A stretch of DNA of 64,000 nucleotides from Streptomyces humidus (GTDB lineage Bacteria > Actinomycetota > Actinomycetes > Streptomycetales > Streptomycetaceae). Below the pieces are notes generated by a model. The model did no database searches. It was not told the origin of the DNA and worked only from the letters and a program-made list of their open reading frames with translations. Shown here in pieces: positions 27,346 through 35,674 of this stretch (position 1 is the first letter of the stretch; the number at the start of each line of letters is the position of its first letter). Where the stretch lies: the NCBI RefSeq assembly GCF_014649655.1, contig NZ_BMTL01000029.1, positions 1 to 64,000 of the forward strand. The letters are read 5' to 3'. The translations under genes and the position numbers were made by a program.

Positions 27346-28044
27346 TGCGGTCTCCTCGTTGGTCTCCTCGTGGGAATCCCGAAGATACACCTCACCGCCC
27401 GATCAGGGTGCCCTGCGCCAACGCGACCAAAACAAGCCTTGCTTGGCGGCACGATACCCAAGGGCACTCTCGGATCGGCAAGTTCCCGGCTCCGAGGGCC
27501 GGACGGAATGCTGTCGATATCGACAGGTCGGTCATGCCAGGTGGGAAGGGGTGGAGTGGTACGGGCGACCGGTGCGCCGCCGGCTCCGGCCCCGCCGGCC
27601 CCGAGGCCGCGGTGGGCGGATCCGCCGGTGGCCCGGCCGGCCCCAGGTCCCGCACCGCCGGCTGACGGCGCCTCGGGCGCGAGGGGAAACGCACTGATCA
27701 ACGGCTGTGGTACGGCTCCGGACGCGCCCCGGCACGCGGCTCACCCGCCCTCGGGCTCCGCCGCGCAGCCGGGCCGCTCGGAACAGGTACGGGCGTGACG
27801 AACTCTCGCCCGGCGCATGTAGGTGAATCCCTGGTTTTCGCCGAAGCGCGCGACACCGCCCGGGTGCATGTGCAGAGCGGTACGCACTCCGTGCGGCCGG
27901 CGTCGGACCGTACGCGGCCGGTGTCGCGCGGGGTGGGTCGGTGCGCAGGCCGGTGCCGTGCGGTGCGGGGTCGGCGTGCAGGCCGGTGCCGTGCGGTGCG
28001 GCATCGTCCGGCCCGAGTGCCCTGCCGTGCGGCGGCGTTCGGCC
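27346..28044. other. Non-coding spacer between the two kinase genes
   Basis: This 699-bp stretch separates the start of the short kinase gene from the stop of the second kinase gene. No frame with recognisable protein features was found. It includes a 24-bp direct repeat and several short GTGCGGTGCGG-like motifs around 27900-28010. The part next to 27345 should hold the short kinase's promoter. Confidence 0.4.
27945..28001. repeat. 24-bp direct repeat, 33-bp period
   Basis: The 24-bp sequence beginning GCAGGCCGGTGCC occurs twice, at 27945-27968 and 27978-28001, without mismatch. The 9-bp spacer is not part of the repeat. It lies 44 bp beyond the stop of the second kinase gene. Confidence 0.85.
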
Positions 28045-29529
28045 TCATGGCAGCGTCATCGGTGGCGCGGCGTCGGGGCGGTGCCCTGCGGCGGCGGGCA
28101 GGCTGACACGGAACCACGCACCCCGCTCGGAGGGTTCGAGACCGATGGACCCGCCGTGAGCGGTCACCACCGCCGCCGCCACGCTCAACCCCAGTCCGCG
28201 TCCAGGACGTGGAGGCAGGTCCGGATCCGCCGAAGGGGAGCTCGACGCGCGGAAGAACGGCTCGAAGATCCGGTCCCGAACGGTTTCGGCGACCCCCGGA
28301 CCGTCGTCGATGACGTCGATGACATGGCGGTCACCGTCCAGCCCCAGCCGGACCTGGGCCGATGCCTCCGCGGGGGTGTGGGCCAGCACGTTGGACAGCA
28401 GGCTGTCGATCGCCTGCTCCAGCCTTCGCCGGTCGCCTTCCACCCAGTGCGGAAAGGACTCGACCACGCACCGCAGCGAGCGCGGAGTGCCCGGGCTCTG
28501 GGCCCGGTTCACCGCCTGGAGGCAGACCTGGGCCAGGTCCACCTGGCACAGCTCGAGCACGCCGCCGTGCTTCAGCCGGGCCAACAGCAGCATGTCCTCG
28601 ACCAGGCTGTTCAGACGCCGGGTCTCCTTCTGGACCTGCCCCATGGCCTCGTCCAGGCGGCGCGGGTCGTCCAGCCCCCGGATCAGGGCCAGTTGCGTGT
28701 ACCCGGCGATGGTGGTCAGGGGAGTGCGCAGTTCATGACTGGCGGCGTCGACAAGTTCGCACAGTCTGTTCTCCTCCTGCCGACGGCGCAGCCCTGCCTC
28801 CTCGATGCGCCGCAACAGGTAGTTGTACGTGTCGGCGGCGCTCCGCAGCTCCAGCAGCGGCTGTGTCGTGACCGGGACGCGCTCCGAGGGTTCCTCACTG
28901 CCCTCCGCGATGCGCCGCGCGTCGGCCGAGATCTCGCACATGGACGCGAGTGTCCGACGGCTCGACCACAGGGCCCCCAGGGCGAGCCCGAGGATCAGCG
29001 GGATCCCGGTCGCGGTCTCGATGCCTACGAGCGTCCGCACGGTCGTGTCGTCCGAGGCCGTGGACCGGGCGGTCATCAGATAGCCGCCGTCCGGCAGACG
29101 GTCCACGACGGCCCGTGCGGCTCGGCCCGGCACCGGCAGGGGCTGCTCGACCCCGTCCCGCTCGCGCAGCAGAGCCGCCGACGTCGGCAGGCTGCCCAGG
29201 AGGGATGTGTCCCCGGTCGACAGGCGCACGGCGCCGCGGCCGTCGGTCACCACGGACGCGGACTCGTCCCGTTCCGGCAACCAGCTCCGCCCGGCACGCA
29301 GTGCCTCCATCCGGAAGCGGTGACTCTGGACGATCTGCTGGTCGGTGCGCTCCCGGAGGCGGGACGACATCGCGCACGCATAGTAGACGTCGGCGGCGAG
29401 CACACCGATCGCGGTGATGATGAGGAAGCCCCAGGCGAGCCTGCGGGCGAGGTACTTGGCGGGAGCCGGAGGGAACCGGGCCCCCCGGTCTCTTCGGCTG
29501 CTCCGGGCAGGGCACGCGGCGGGGGACAC
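28045..29529 (-). CDS. Sensor histidine kinase of a two-component pair
   Basis: The 494-residue protein has an N-terminal membrane helix (about residues 32-54), an extracytoplasmic domain of about 110 residues, a second helix (about 170-190), a HAMP-like linker, HisKA with SHELRTPL, and an HATPase domain (N-box SLLSNVLAH, DDGPGV, GRGLGLS). It starts with GTG one base after the TGA of the response regulator gene, so they are translated together. Its kinase core closely resembles that of the orphan kinase at 26296-27345, suggesting duplication. The signal sensed is unknown. Confidence 0.92.
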   Translation of the reverse strand: MSPAACPARSSRRDRGARFPPAPAKYLARRLAWGFLIITAIGVLAADVYYACAMSSRLRERTDQQIVQSHRFRMEALRAGRSWLPERDESASVVTDGRGAVRLSTGDTSLLGSLPTSAALLRERDGVEQPLPVPGRAARAVVDRLPDGGYLMTARSTASDDTTVRTLVGIETATGIPLILGLALGALWSSRRTLASMCEISADARRIAEGSEEPSERVPVTTQPLLELRSAADTYNYLLRRIEEAGLRRRQEENRLCELVDAASHELRTPLTTIAGYTQLALIRGLDDPRRLDEAMGQVQKETRRLNSLVEDMLLLARLKHGGVLELCQVDLAQVCLQAVNRAQSPGTPRSLRCVVESFPHWVEGDRRRLEQAIDSLLSNVLAHTPAEASAQVRLGLDGDRHVIDVIDDGPGVAETVRDRIFEPFFRASSSPSADPDLPPRPGRGLGLSVAAAVVTAHGGSIGLEPSERGAWFRVSLPAAAGHRPDAAPPMTLP

Positions 29530-29530
29530 C

Positions 29531-30256
29531 TCAGTCCTCCGTGACGTGTCCGGGAGGGGCGGAGCGCACCAGATAGCCCGCCCCGCGCACGGTGTGGATC
29601 AGCGTCTGGTCGGTGTCGCCCAGTTTCCGCCGCAGGTAGTAGATGTAGGTCTCGACGATTCCGGACTCGCCCCGGAAGTCGTAGCTCCACACGTTGTCGA
29701 GCATCTGCGCCCTGGAGATCACATGGTCGGCGTTCTCCAGGAGATAACGCAGTAACGCGAATTCCGTCGACGACAACTGCACGGGCTGGCCGTGCCGCCA
29801 GACCTCGCGCGTGTCCTGGTCCAGTTCCACCCAACCGGCGCGCAGCCTGCGGCCGTTGGCCGGCGTCAGCTCACGACCGCGGCGCATGACGGCACGGATC
29901 CGCGCCACCACCTCGTTGAGGTCGAACGGCTTGGTGACGTAGTCGTCGGCGAGTTCGAGGCCCCGCACCTTGTCCTCGACCGCGTCCCGTGCGGTCACGA
30001 ACAGGACCGGCACGTTGACGCCCGCGCCCCGGAGCCCGTGACAGACCTCGAATCCGTCCATGTCGGGCAGGACGACGTCGAGCAGGACGACGTCGGGGGC
30101 ACGGCTGATCGCCAGGGCGAGCGCCTCGTCTCCCCGGGCGGCGGTGACCACCTCGAATCCGAGGAACTGCAACGCCATGGTGAGCATGGAGGCGATGCTG
30201 GCCTCGTCCTCCACGACGAGCACGGTCGTTTTCGAGGACGTGTCGCTCTGGATCAT
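29531..30256 (-). CDS. OmpR-family response regulator
   Basis: The receiver domain (about residues 8-120) shows the acidic pair in VVEDE, the phospho-acceptor Asp in VLLDVVLPDMDG, the Thr in FVTARD and the Lys in YVTKPF. A winged-helix DNA-binding domain follows (STEFALLRYLLEN ... VETYIYYLRRKLG ... TVRGAGYLV). In the receiver, the usual GLELGADDY reads GLELADDY, one residue short. ATG at 30256 was chosen over one at 30289 because homology starts there; neither has a strong ribosome site. The codon at 29755-29753 is TTA, implying bldA control. It forms an operon with the downstream kinase gene. Confidence 0.92.
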   Translation of the reverse strand: MIQSDTSSKTTVLVVEDEASIASMLTMALQFLGFEVVTAARGDEALALAISRAPDVVLLDVVLPDMDGFEVCHGLRGAGVNVPVLFVTARDAVEDKVRGLELADDYVTKPFDLNEVVARIRAVMRRGRELTPANGRRLRAGWVELDQDTREVWRHGQPVQLSSTEFALLRYLLENADHVISRAQMLDNVWSYDFRGESGIVETYIYYLRRKLGDTDQTLIHTVRGAGYLVRSAPPGHVTED

Positions 30257-30441
30257 CGTGTGCGCACCATGAAGTCGGTAAGAACCCATTGCTGTCGAGA
30301 TCTGCCCGCGGAATCGAGGAAGACGGGATCAGCGCTGTCGTCGTCATGATGGCACAGGGATGATCCGTCGGATCGTATTCCCATCGTGCTCTGAGCGGAC
30401 TTTGATGTATCTCTGAAGTTCGTGGACTTACCTGTCCTGAC

Positions 30442-31752
30442 ATGACCACACACGCGGGGGCGATACCTGACCTTCACCCACTCTTCGCGTCGGAGGGGAT
30501 CGAGGATGCCGACGAATTGCTCCGCAGAGTCCGGTGGGAGATCTTCTCGGCTCTGACCGAGGTGGTGTCCGGCCAGGGCGACTGGAGCTGGCAGAGCGCG
30601 GCACGTATCCGCGCGGAGGGCCGGGCCTGGGCGCGACGCGGCCGGTCCCTCGACGAACTGCTCGCGATGGTGGGCGGCATGACCCGCCATCTCATCAACC
30701 GGTGCACGGTCGGAGCCCATGACCAGGACGCTCTGATGCACGAGGTGATGGTGCTGCGGCTGGGCGACGCCGGCCGACTGGTGGGCCGCGAACTGAACTG
30801 CGGCTTCTTCGAGGTGGGGATCGGCGGCGAGGACGATCCGGAGTCTCCCCGCCCGTTCCCCGCGCAGCGCACCAGGGAGACTCCCGCCGAGGCCTGCGCG
30901 GTGCTGGCAATACGCGCTGTGTCCTGCACGATCGCCGACATCGACCGGGTCTTCGGCGGTCTCGCCGCGGCGGTGGTCCCGACGTCCGAGGACGGAGCCC
31001 ACGTCCTGCTGCGGGCTGCCGACCAGCAAGAGGCCGTCTCCCGCGCCCGAGAAGCCCACAAGGACCTTCCCGGCGACGTCTGGATAGCCGTCCACTGGCA
31101 GGACTCCGGCCTCGGCGCACCGGGCGGACGGGCGGTGCCGGAGGGGAGCGGGGTGTCGGTCGCCGACGGCATCTGTGCCACGCTCCTCGCCCTCGAGTGT
31201 CCCCCCGGGGTGTACGGACTCGACGACGTCCTGGTGGAGTACAGCGCGACGGAGACCCCGGCCGTTTCCGAGCGGCTCCTCGAAATGGTCGAGCCGCTGA
31301 ACGAACACCCCGTCCTGTGGGACACCCTGACCGCTCTCATCGCCGCCGACGGGGTTCGTCACCGTGCCTGTGAACGACTGGGCATCCACCGCAATACGCT
31401 GGACCGCCGCCTGCAGCGGATCGGCCTGCTCACCGGTCAGCGCCTCGACGGGCTGCGCGGCCTGTGCACCCTGCGCGCGGCTCTCGCCGTCGTCGCGGTC
31501 ACCCGCCTCCAGCGCACCGCGGGCCTGCACTGGTCCGAACCGACGTCGGCCACGGGCGCGTGGGACATCCAGGGCGCCCCTGACGCAGCCGACCACGAAG
31601 CCGTCCCGGACGCCCCGCCCTCTCACGCCCCCGACGCGATCCGCCCGCGCATCCCGGCCCCACGGCGCGTGCCCCCTCAACCCTCGTTGTACACGGCGGC
31701 CCATCCGGTCCGAGCCCGCCATGCCTCCACCCCGGTGACCACGGTCGGGTGA
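30442..31752 (+). CDS. PucR/CdaR-type transcriptional regulator
   Basis: This 436-residue protein has an N-terminal helical domain (RVRWEIFSALTEVV ... RGRSLDELLAMV) as in actinobacterial PucR-type regulators, a middle domain that could bind a ligand, and a C-terminal HTH of the PucR_2 type (HRACERLGIHRNTLDRRLQRIG, about residues 310-331). The last 70 residues are Pro/Ala-rich and disordered. It is divergent from the two-component operon across 185 bp and may regulate it, but its targets are unknown. Confidence 0.82.
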   Translation: MTTHAGAIPDLHPLFASEGIEDADELLRRVRWEIFSALTEVVSGQGDWSWQSAARIRAEGRAWARRGRSLDELLAMVGGMTRHLINRCTVGAHDQDALMHEVMVLRLGDAGRLVGRELNCGFFEVGIGGEDDPESPRPFPAQRTRETPAEACAVLAIRAVSCTIADIDRVFGGLAAAVVPTSEDGAHVLLRAADQQEAVSRAREAHKDLPGDVWIAVHWQDSGLGAPGGRAVPEGSGVSVADGICATLLALECPPGVYGLDDVLVEYSATETPAVSERLLEMVEPLNEHPVLWDTLTALIAADGVRHRACERLGIHRNTLDRRLQRIGLLTGQRLDGLRGLCTLRAALAVVAVTRLQRTAGLHWSEPTSATGAWDIQGAPDAADHEAVPDAPPSHAPDAIRPRIPAPRRVPPQPSLYTAAHPVRARHASTPVTTVG

Positions 31753-31997
31753 CCCCGGCGCCTGAACCGTCGGTCCGCGGGAGCGAGCCGCGGCCTTCGC
31801 GGAGTCCGACGACACGGCAGCGGCGTAACCCGGACCTTGCCGCGCGACGCCGCTCGTGTCGTGGAGACATGGGCCGACCTGAGCAGGCCCGCGTCTGTGT
31901 GCGGCCGCACGGCCCGGACGCGCGCCGGCACCTGTATACCGCGGTGCAGCCGGTCACCGTGCAGGCACACTCGCTACGGCGGGCTGTGCTCGGAACA

Positions 31998-32289
31998 CCT
32001 CCGAGCCCGGATGCCGGCGGATGGCGACGAGCCGGACGGCACGGGAGCAACTGACGGGCGAGGGCACGACCGCGTTCCAGAACCTGCAGTTTCTGGAGAA
32101 CTGCGAGGAGTTCGGGATCGAGCCCGGGCGGAACCCGCTGATCGGCTTTCCCTGCGAGGACCCGTCGGTCCACCGCACCTACACCGAGGAACTGCGCGAC
32201 CTCGTCCACCTGGCGCCGCGGCACGGCGGGAGTGGACCGCCGACGGCATGGTGCACGAGGTGCACGAGGTGCACTACGGGCAACATTGA
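31998..32289 (+). pseudogene. Possible frameshifted remnant of an unrecognised gene
   Basis: From about 32021 one frame reads as ordinary protein (QLTGEGTTAFQNLQFLENC ... NPLIGFPCEDPSVHRTYTEEL) up to about 32210 and then turns to Cys/Thr-rich noise. A second frame picks up EWTADGMVHEVHEVHYGQH and stops at 32289. A single shift near 32215 would join them. Tandem repeats GGTGCACGA (three copies near 32248-32274) and GGAACTACCTC (32350-32371, two copies) flank the break. I do not recognise the family. Confidence 0.3.
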
Positions 32290-32445
32290 GCGCCTCGGCT
32301 GGCTGCCGCCCACCGAGGGAGAATCCCCGCCCCCAGCCACCCGCCTTCCGGAACTACCTCGGAACTACCTCGACCACCGCGAGACACCCCGGCCGAAGCC
32401 CTGCCAACAGCACGGCCGCGCACGGGCCTTCTGGCCGGACGCATG

Positions 32446-32493
32446 CACGCGTGCTTTCCCACCGGCCTGCAGGCCGGTGGGAAAGCACGCGTG
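32446..32493. terminator. 48-bp perfect palindrome downstream of a secreted-protein gene
   Basis: The two 24-bp arms are exact inverted copies with no loop, centred on CTGCAG at 32469/32470. The left arm begins CACGCGTGCTTTCCC. It lies 17 bp past the stop of the minus-strand gene at 32511 and has no T-run, so a Streptomyces-type terminator is the simplest reading. A protein-binding site is also possible. Confidence 0.65.
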
Positions 32494-32510
32494 ATCCGAT
32501 CCTGCTTGAA

Positions 32511-32897
32511 TCAGCAGGTGATGTAATTCATCGCCACCGAGGTGAAGGTCCGGCCCGAGGGGGCGCTGAGGTTCACCGGCGAGGAGTCGCCCTTGGGGCC
32601 GGCCCAGGCGCTGTCGTGGTAGCCGCCACCCGACAGGTATCCGCGCACGAACGGGCAGCGGCCGTCCGCCTTGGTGTCGTGGACGGTGCCCGTGACACGG
32701 GTGTTGCCGTCACACCACTGGCCGTTGGCGTATCCCTGAGCGGAGCTGATGGACCAGTTCTGGTTGCACGCGAGCGTGCCCGTGCTTCCAGCGCTCGCGG
32801 TGGGGGCCGTCACCACAAGGGCGGTGCCGGCGAGGCCCACGGCGGCGAGGACGGTTCCGAGGACATGGCGCTTGCGGGACGAAGGCTTCTTGATCAC
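32511..32897 (-). CDS. Small secreted Cys-containing protein, function unknown
   Basis: This 128-residue protein has a signal peptide: basic start (KKPSSRKRH), hydrophobic core (VLGTVLAAVGLAGTALVV) and an AxA-type cleavage site after TASA. The mature part of about 90 residues has four Cys, is rich in Gly, Ser and aromatic residues and ends in C. GTG at 32897 was chosen because GGGAGG lies 4 bp upstream. I recognise no family; similar small exported proteins are common in Streptomyces. A strong palindrome follows the stop. Confidence 0.8.
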   Translation of the reverse strand: MIKKPSSRKRHVLGTVLAAVGLAGTALVVTAPTASAGSTGTLACNQNWSISSAQGYANGQWCDGNTRVTGTVHDTKADGRCPFVRGYLSGGGYHDSAWAGPKGDSSPVNLSAPSGRTFTSVAMNYITC

Positions 32898-33129
32898 AGT
32901 ACCTCCCAAGTACGTGGCGGAATCGCTGAGCGGCTCTGACGCCCCGCTGAATCAGCGGGCAGGGCGACCGACGCCCACGCATCACGCGGACCGGTGGATC
33001 CGGTTCGGTGCCCTCAGGGTCGACCCGTGGTGGGAGCGTGCGGAGCACATCCCGCCAAAGCTGGGAAACTCAGGGACGGCTCCCGTCGCGACCTGGCGGG
33101 ATGGCGGCCACCGCGGGAAAGTTGGGGAC

Positions 33130-34107
33130 ATGACGCGGTGGAGAGCGCTTCCCGATGATCTCGAGCCGGAGGTCGCGGACCTCATCCGAGAACTGCGCGG
33201 CCTCAAGGACGTCACCGAACTGACGCTGATGGCTCTCGCCTCGAAGACGGCGTACAGCAAGTCCGCCTGGGAACGTTACTTCAACGGCAAGAAGCTGCCG
33301 CCGCGTCAGGCCGTCAAGGCCTTGGCGGAGATCGCGGGTCCCGAACACGTCGTACCTCTGCTCGCGCTGTGGCAGCGGGCTGCACAGACCGAGACGCGGG
33401 GACGGCCGCAGGAGGGCGACGGAGGCGAGGCGGCTGAGGACGAGCGCAGGACTGAGGCGGCTTCGGCGACTCTCGGGACGGCGGGCGAGGGATCTTCGTC
33501 CGTGAAGGTCGACTCCGGTGACGACGGTGACGTTGACAGCGACGAGGGGGCGCTTCCAGGGAGGAGACGGGTACGGCTCAGGGTTCTCGTCGGCGTCTGT
33601 GCGGCTACGGCCCTCCTCGTGGGTGTCGCCCTCGTCCTGGCCGTCGTCCTGCACCCGGACGGAGGACGTGGCGCCGGGAAGGACGCGAGGGCGACGGCGA
33701 GCCCGTCGCCGGTGGCGGACGATCGGTCGGCGAGCCCCGCCGGCTGCCGGAAGGAGACGTGTGAAGGGAAGGACCCGCGGCTGACGGGGTGCGGACAGGA
33801 CGCACGGACCGTAGCCTCCGTCTGGCTGTCCTCCACGCTGATCGAGCTGCGGTACAGCTCGCGCTGCCAGGCCGCCTGGGGCCGTATTCTCGCGGCGGAA
33901 GTGGGCGACCAGGTGCACGTCGACACCGTCGACGGACGGGCGCAGACCGGCCATGTGAAATTCGGGGTCGACGCCTTCAGTCCGATGGCCCCGGTCGCGG
34001 ATCCCTCCGGAGCGCGGGCCTGTGCCACGCTGACGAACAAGGCCGCGACTTGCACGCCGCAGGGGTCGGACGCGCTCGCCGACCCGGCATCCTCCTCAGG
34101 AGGTTGA
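33130..34107 (+). CDS. HTH membrane protein with C-terminal DUF2690-like domain
   Basis: The 325-residue protein begins with a helix-turn-helix-like region (LRGLKDVTELTLMALASKT ... KSAWERYFNGKKLPP, residues 15-60), followed by an acidic linker, one membrane helix (about residues 140-163) and an extracellular domain with the CxxxxCxGKDPxxxGCGxDAxTVAS pattern of DUF2690. Such proteins are thought to link the membrane exterior with DNA or nucleoid factors, but the role is not established. ATG at 33130 was chosen because the HTH starts there; the open frame extends upstream to 32749 across unrelated sequence. Confidence 0.82.
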   Translation: MTRWRALPDDLEPEVADLIRELRGLKDVTELTLMALASKTAYSKSAWERYFNGKKLPPRQAVKALAEIAGPEHVVPLLALWQRAAQTETRGRPQEGDGGEAAEDERRTEAASATLGTAGEGSSSVKVDSGDDGDVDSDEGALPGRRRVRLRVLVGVCAATALLVGVALVLAVVLHPDGGRGAGKDARATASPSPVADDRSASPAGCRKETCEGKDPRLTGCGQDARTVASVWLSSTLIELRYSSRCQAAWGRILAAEVGDQVHVDTVDGRAQTGHVKFGVDAFSPMAPVADPSGARACATLTNKAATCTPQGSDALADPASSSGG

Positions 34108-34256
34108 CGGGCCGTAGGCCTTCTTCGGCGATGTCGGTCTGCCGCTGAGCCGAGTCGGTCCGCACCTCGTCCGGATCGAGTGCAGGAAGCCTCGTCGGGG
34201 CAGAGTGACCGAAGGGTCCCCTGCCCCGACGGAGCTCGGTCGGCCGGGCTGCGGGT

Positions 34257-34281
34257 CACCGGCGCCCGGCAGAGGCCGGTG
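34257..34281. terminator. Short hairpin between convergent genes
   Basis: CACCGGC (34257-34263) pairs with GCCGGTG (34275-34281) between the DUF2690 gene and the LPMO gene. The 7-bp GC stem lacks a T-tract; it is a weak terminator candidate. Confidence 0.4.
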
Positions 34282-34302
34282 CCGTGTGCGTCGCTCCCCG
34301 GC

Positions 34303-34977
34303 TCAGCCGAAGTTCACGTCGCTGCACCACATGTAGGCCTGGTCGAGGTGTGATGCCTGCCAGATCACGAACAGGATGTGGTGTCCGGTGTAGCCGGAGG
34401 TCCGGACGGGGAACGTGATGTCCTGCGCCGGGGCGAAGCGGCCGGTCTGCGTGATGAAGTCGAGGTTGCCCCATCCCAGGTTCTGGGTCTTGGGGTTGAA
34501 GCCCTGCTTGCTCACGTAGACCTTCAGGTAGTCGGCACCGTGGGATGCCTGGTCGTGCAGGTGGACCGAGAAGTTGTTGCCGACGGTGGTGGTCTTCCAC
34601 TGCCCGGGCTTGTTCAGGCTGTCGTTCCTCGAGAGGTTGTTGCTGCAGAGCGTCCCGTCGGGGGTCCGCGCCTGGAACTGGCCACCGAGGCCGTCGCGGA
34701 GTGCGCTCATCCAGTTCCACATGGTGTCGGAGTTGGCCTGGAAGGCCTGCCAGCACATGGGGTCTTCGGTCTGCATGGCCGGGTTGGTGTGGTTGCTGCC
34801 CCACGTCTTCCAGCACTGGTACGCGCGGGAGGCGGGGTCGACGACGGTGCCGTGAGCCTGGGCGGGGGCCGACCAGGTGAGGGCGCCGACAACCACGGCG
34901 AACAGCATGACGAGCGCCTGGAGGGGCCGCCGGAGGGACGACCGCGAACGCCTGGTTAACGGACTCTGGTTGCGCAT
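34303..34977 (-). CDS. Secreted lytic polysaccharide monooxygenase (AA10, chitin/cellulose-active type)
   Basis: This 224-residue protein has a twin-Arg-containing basic N-region, a hydrophobic signal core and an AQA cleavage site that leaves His as the mature N-terminus (HGTVVDPASRAYQC). That His and the later His in DQASHGADY would form the copper-binding histidine brace. The fold motifs SGYTGHHILFVIWQASH and YMWCSDVNFG are typical of AA10. There is no binding module. It oxidatively cleaves crystalline polysaccharide outside the cell. Codon 7 (34959-34957) is TTA, so bldA control is likely, and a perfect CebR-type box lies upstream. SD AAGGAG lies 10 bp before ATG 34977. Confidence 0.95.
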   Translation of the reverse strand: MRNQSPLTRRSRSSLRRPLQALVMLFAVVVGALTWSAPAQAHGTVVDPASRAYQCWKTWGSNHTNPAMQTEDPMCWQAFQANSDTMWNWMSALRDGLGGQFQARTPDGTLCSNNLSRNDSLNKPGQWKTTTVGNNFSVHLHDQASHGADYLKVYVSKQGFNPKTQNLGWGNLDFITQTGRFAPAQDITFPVRTSGYTGHHILFVIWQASHLDQAYMWCSDVNFG

Positions 34978-35011
34978 GTGGGGGGAACTCCTTCCAGTTG
35001 CAAGGCTGTCA

Positions 35012-35025
35012 TGGGAGCGCTCCCA
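35012..35025. promoter_or_regulatory. CebR-type operator upstream of the LPMO gene
   Basis: The perfect 14-bp palindrome TGGGAGCGCTCCCA matches the known box of CebR, the cello-oligosaccharide-responsive LacI-family repressor of Streptomyces. It sits 35 bp before the LPMO start codon, where it would block transcription until cellulose breakdown products appear. Confidence 0.85.
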
Positions 35026-35117
35026 ATAATAGGTTCTCTGGGTTGAATGTCCATGAAACGGTCAAAGTTGATCACAGGAGGGGTGGTGAGCAGGGAATCC
35101 GGCGTGAGTGGGGGAGT

Positions 35118-35415
35118 GCGGGCCGGTGCGGCGGGCATCACCCGTTCCAGGACCGCCTCCCGGTCGCCTCGGCGTCCAGGGCCCTCCGCATCCGCAAGGC
35201 GGCCGGCCCGGCCTCGTCGGCGACGGCGGTCCACTCGAACGAGCGGCCCGCCCGCCGCCGGGCGACCGCGCCTTGGCATGCAGCCGGGTCGGGATGGTCA
35301 TCGCCGTGGTGTAGGCGAGGCTGCCACCGAGGCGTTCTTGGACCCAGGCCGGAGGAACCGCTCCGGGGGCCGGGTGCAGCGCGGCGAGCACCTGCCCCTT
35401 CAGCTCCCCCTGGCC
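35118..35415 (-). pseudogene. BlaI/MecI-family repressor pseudogene with two frameshifts
   Basis: Three reading frames on the minus strand together spell a BlaI-type repressor: GELKGQVLAALHP ... VQERLGGSLAYTTAMTIPTRLHAK (about 35409-35276), then AVARRRAGRSFEWTAV ... LRMRRALDAEA (about 35273-35165), then GDREAVLERV (about 35164-35135). Frame changes fall just after RLHAK and after LDAEA. The first part is the winged-helix core of the family and the later parts its dimerisation start. The C-terminus is missing. No intact start is evident. Its family normally binds TACA/TGTA dyads, and two such dyads survive in front of the neighbouring TerD genes. Confidence 0.72.
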
Positions 35416-35589
35416 GCGCCGCCCGGCTGCGGGCCCCCGCGACCCCCAGGCGGGACTCGCAGGCCGCATCCGGTGCGGGGACCCTCGCCGTCGGCCCCGG
35501 CTACCCCGGACCGCGCGGCTGACCGGGGCCCGCATCACCGCGCTCCAGATCCGACTGCGCCATGGACGGCCCTGACAACCTTCAGCAAC

Positions 35590-35607
35590 TTCTACAGTGC
35601 TGTAGAA
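35590..35607. promoter_or_regulatory. Dyad operator before the first TerD-family gene
   Basis: TTCTACAG-TG-CTGTAGAA is an 8-bp perfect inverted repeat with a 2-bp centre, 67 bp before the TerD start. A near-identical copy lies before the second TerD gene. The TACA/TGTA cores resemble BlaI/MecI-type operators. Confidence 0.7.
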
Positions 35608-35674
35608 TTTGAGTCTCAGTCACTCGGCGGCCGGGCCCCTGCGCCCGGCCCTCGGACACGGGAAGGTATGCGAC

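Noticed and set aside
35062..35538. 158-codon minus-strand frame as an intact gene
   Set aside because: Only its middle part resembles BlaI; the rest of the domain continues in other frames, so it is treated as a pseudogene.
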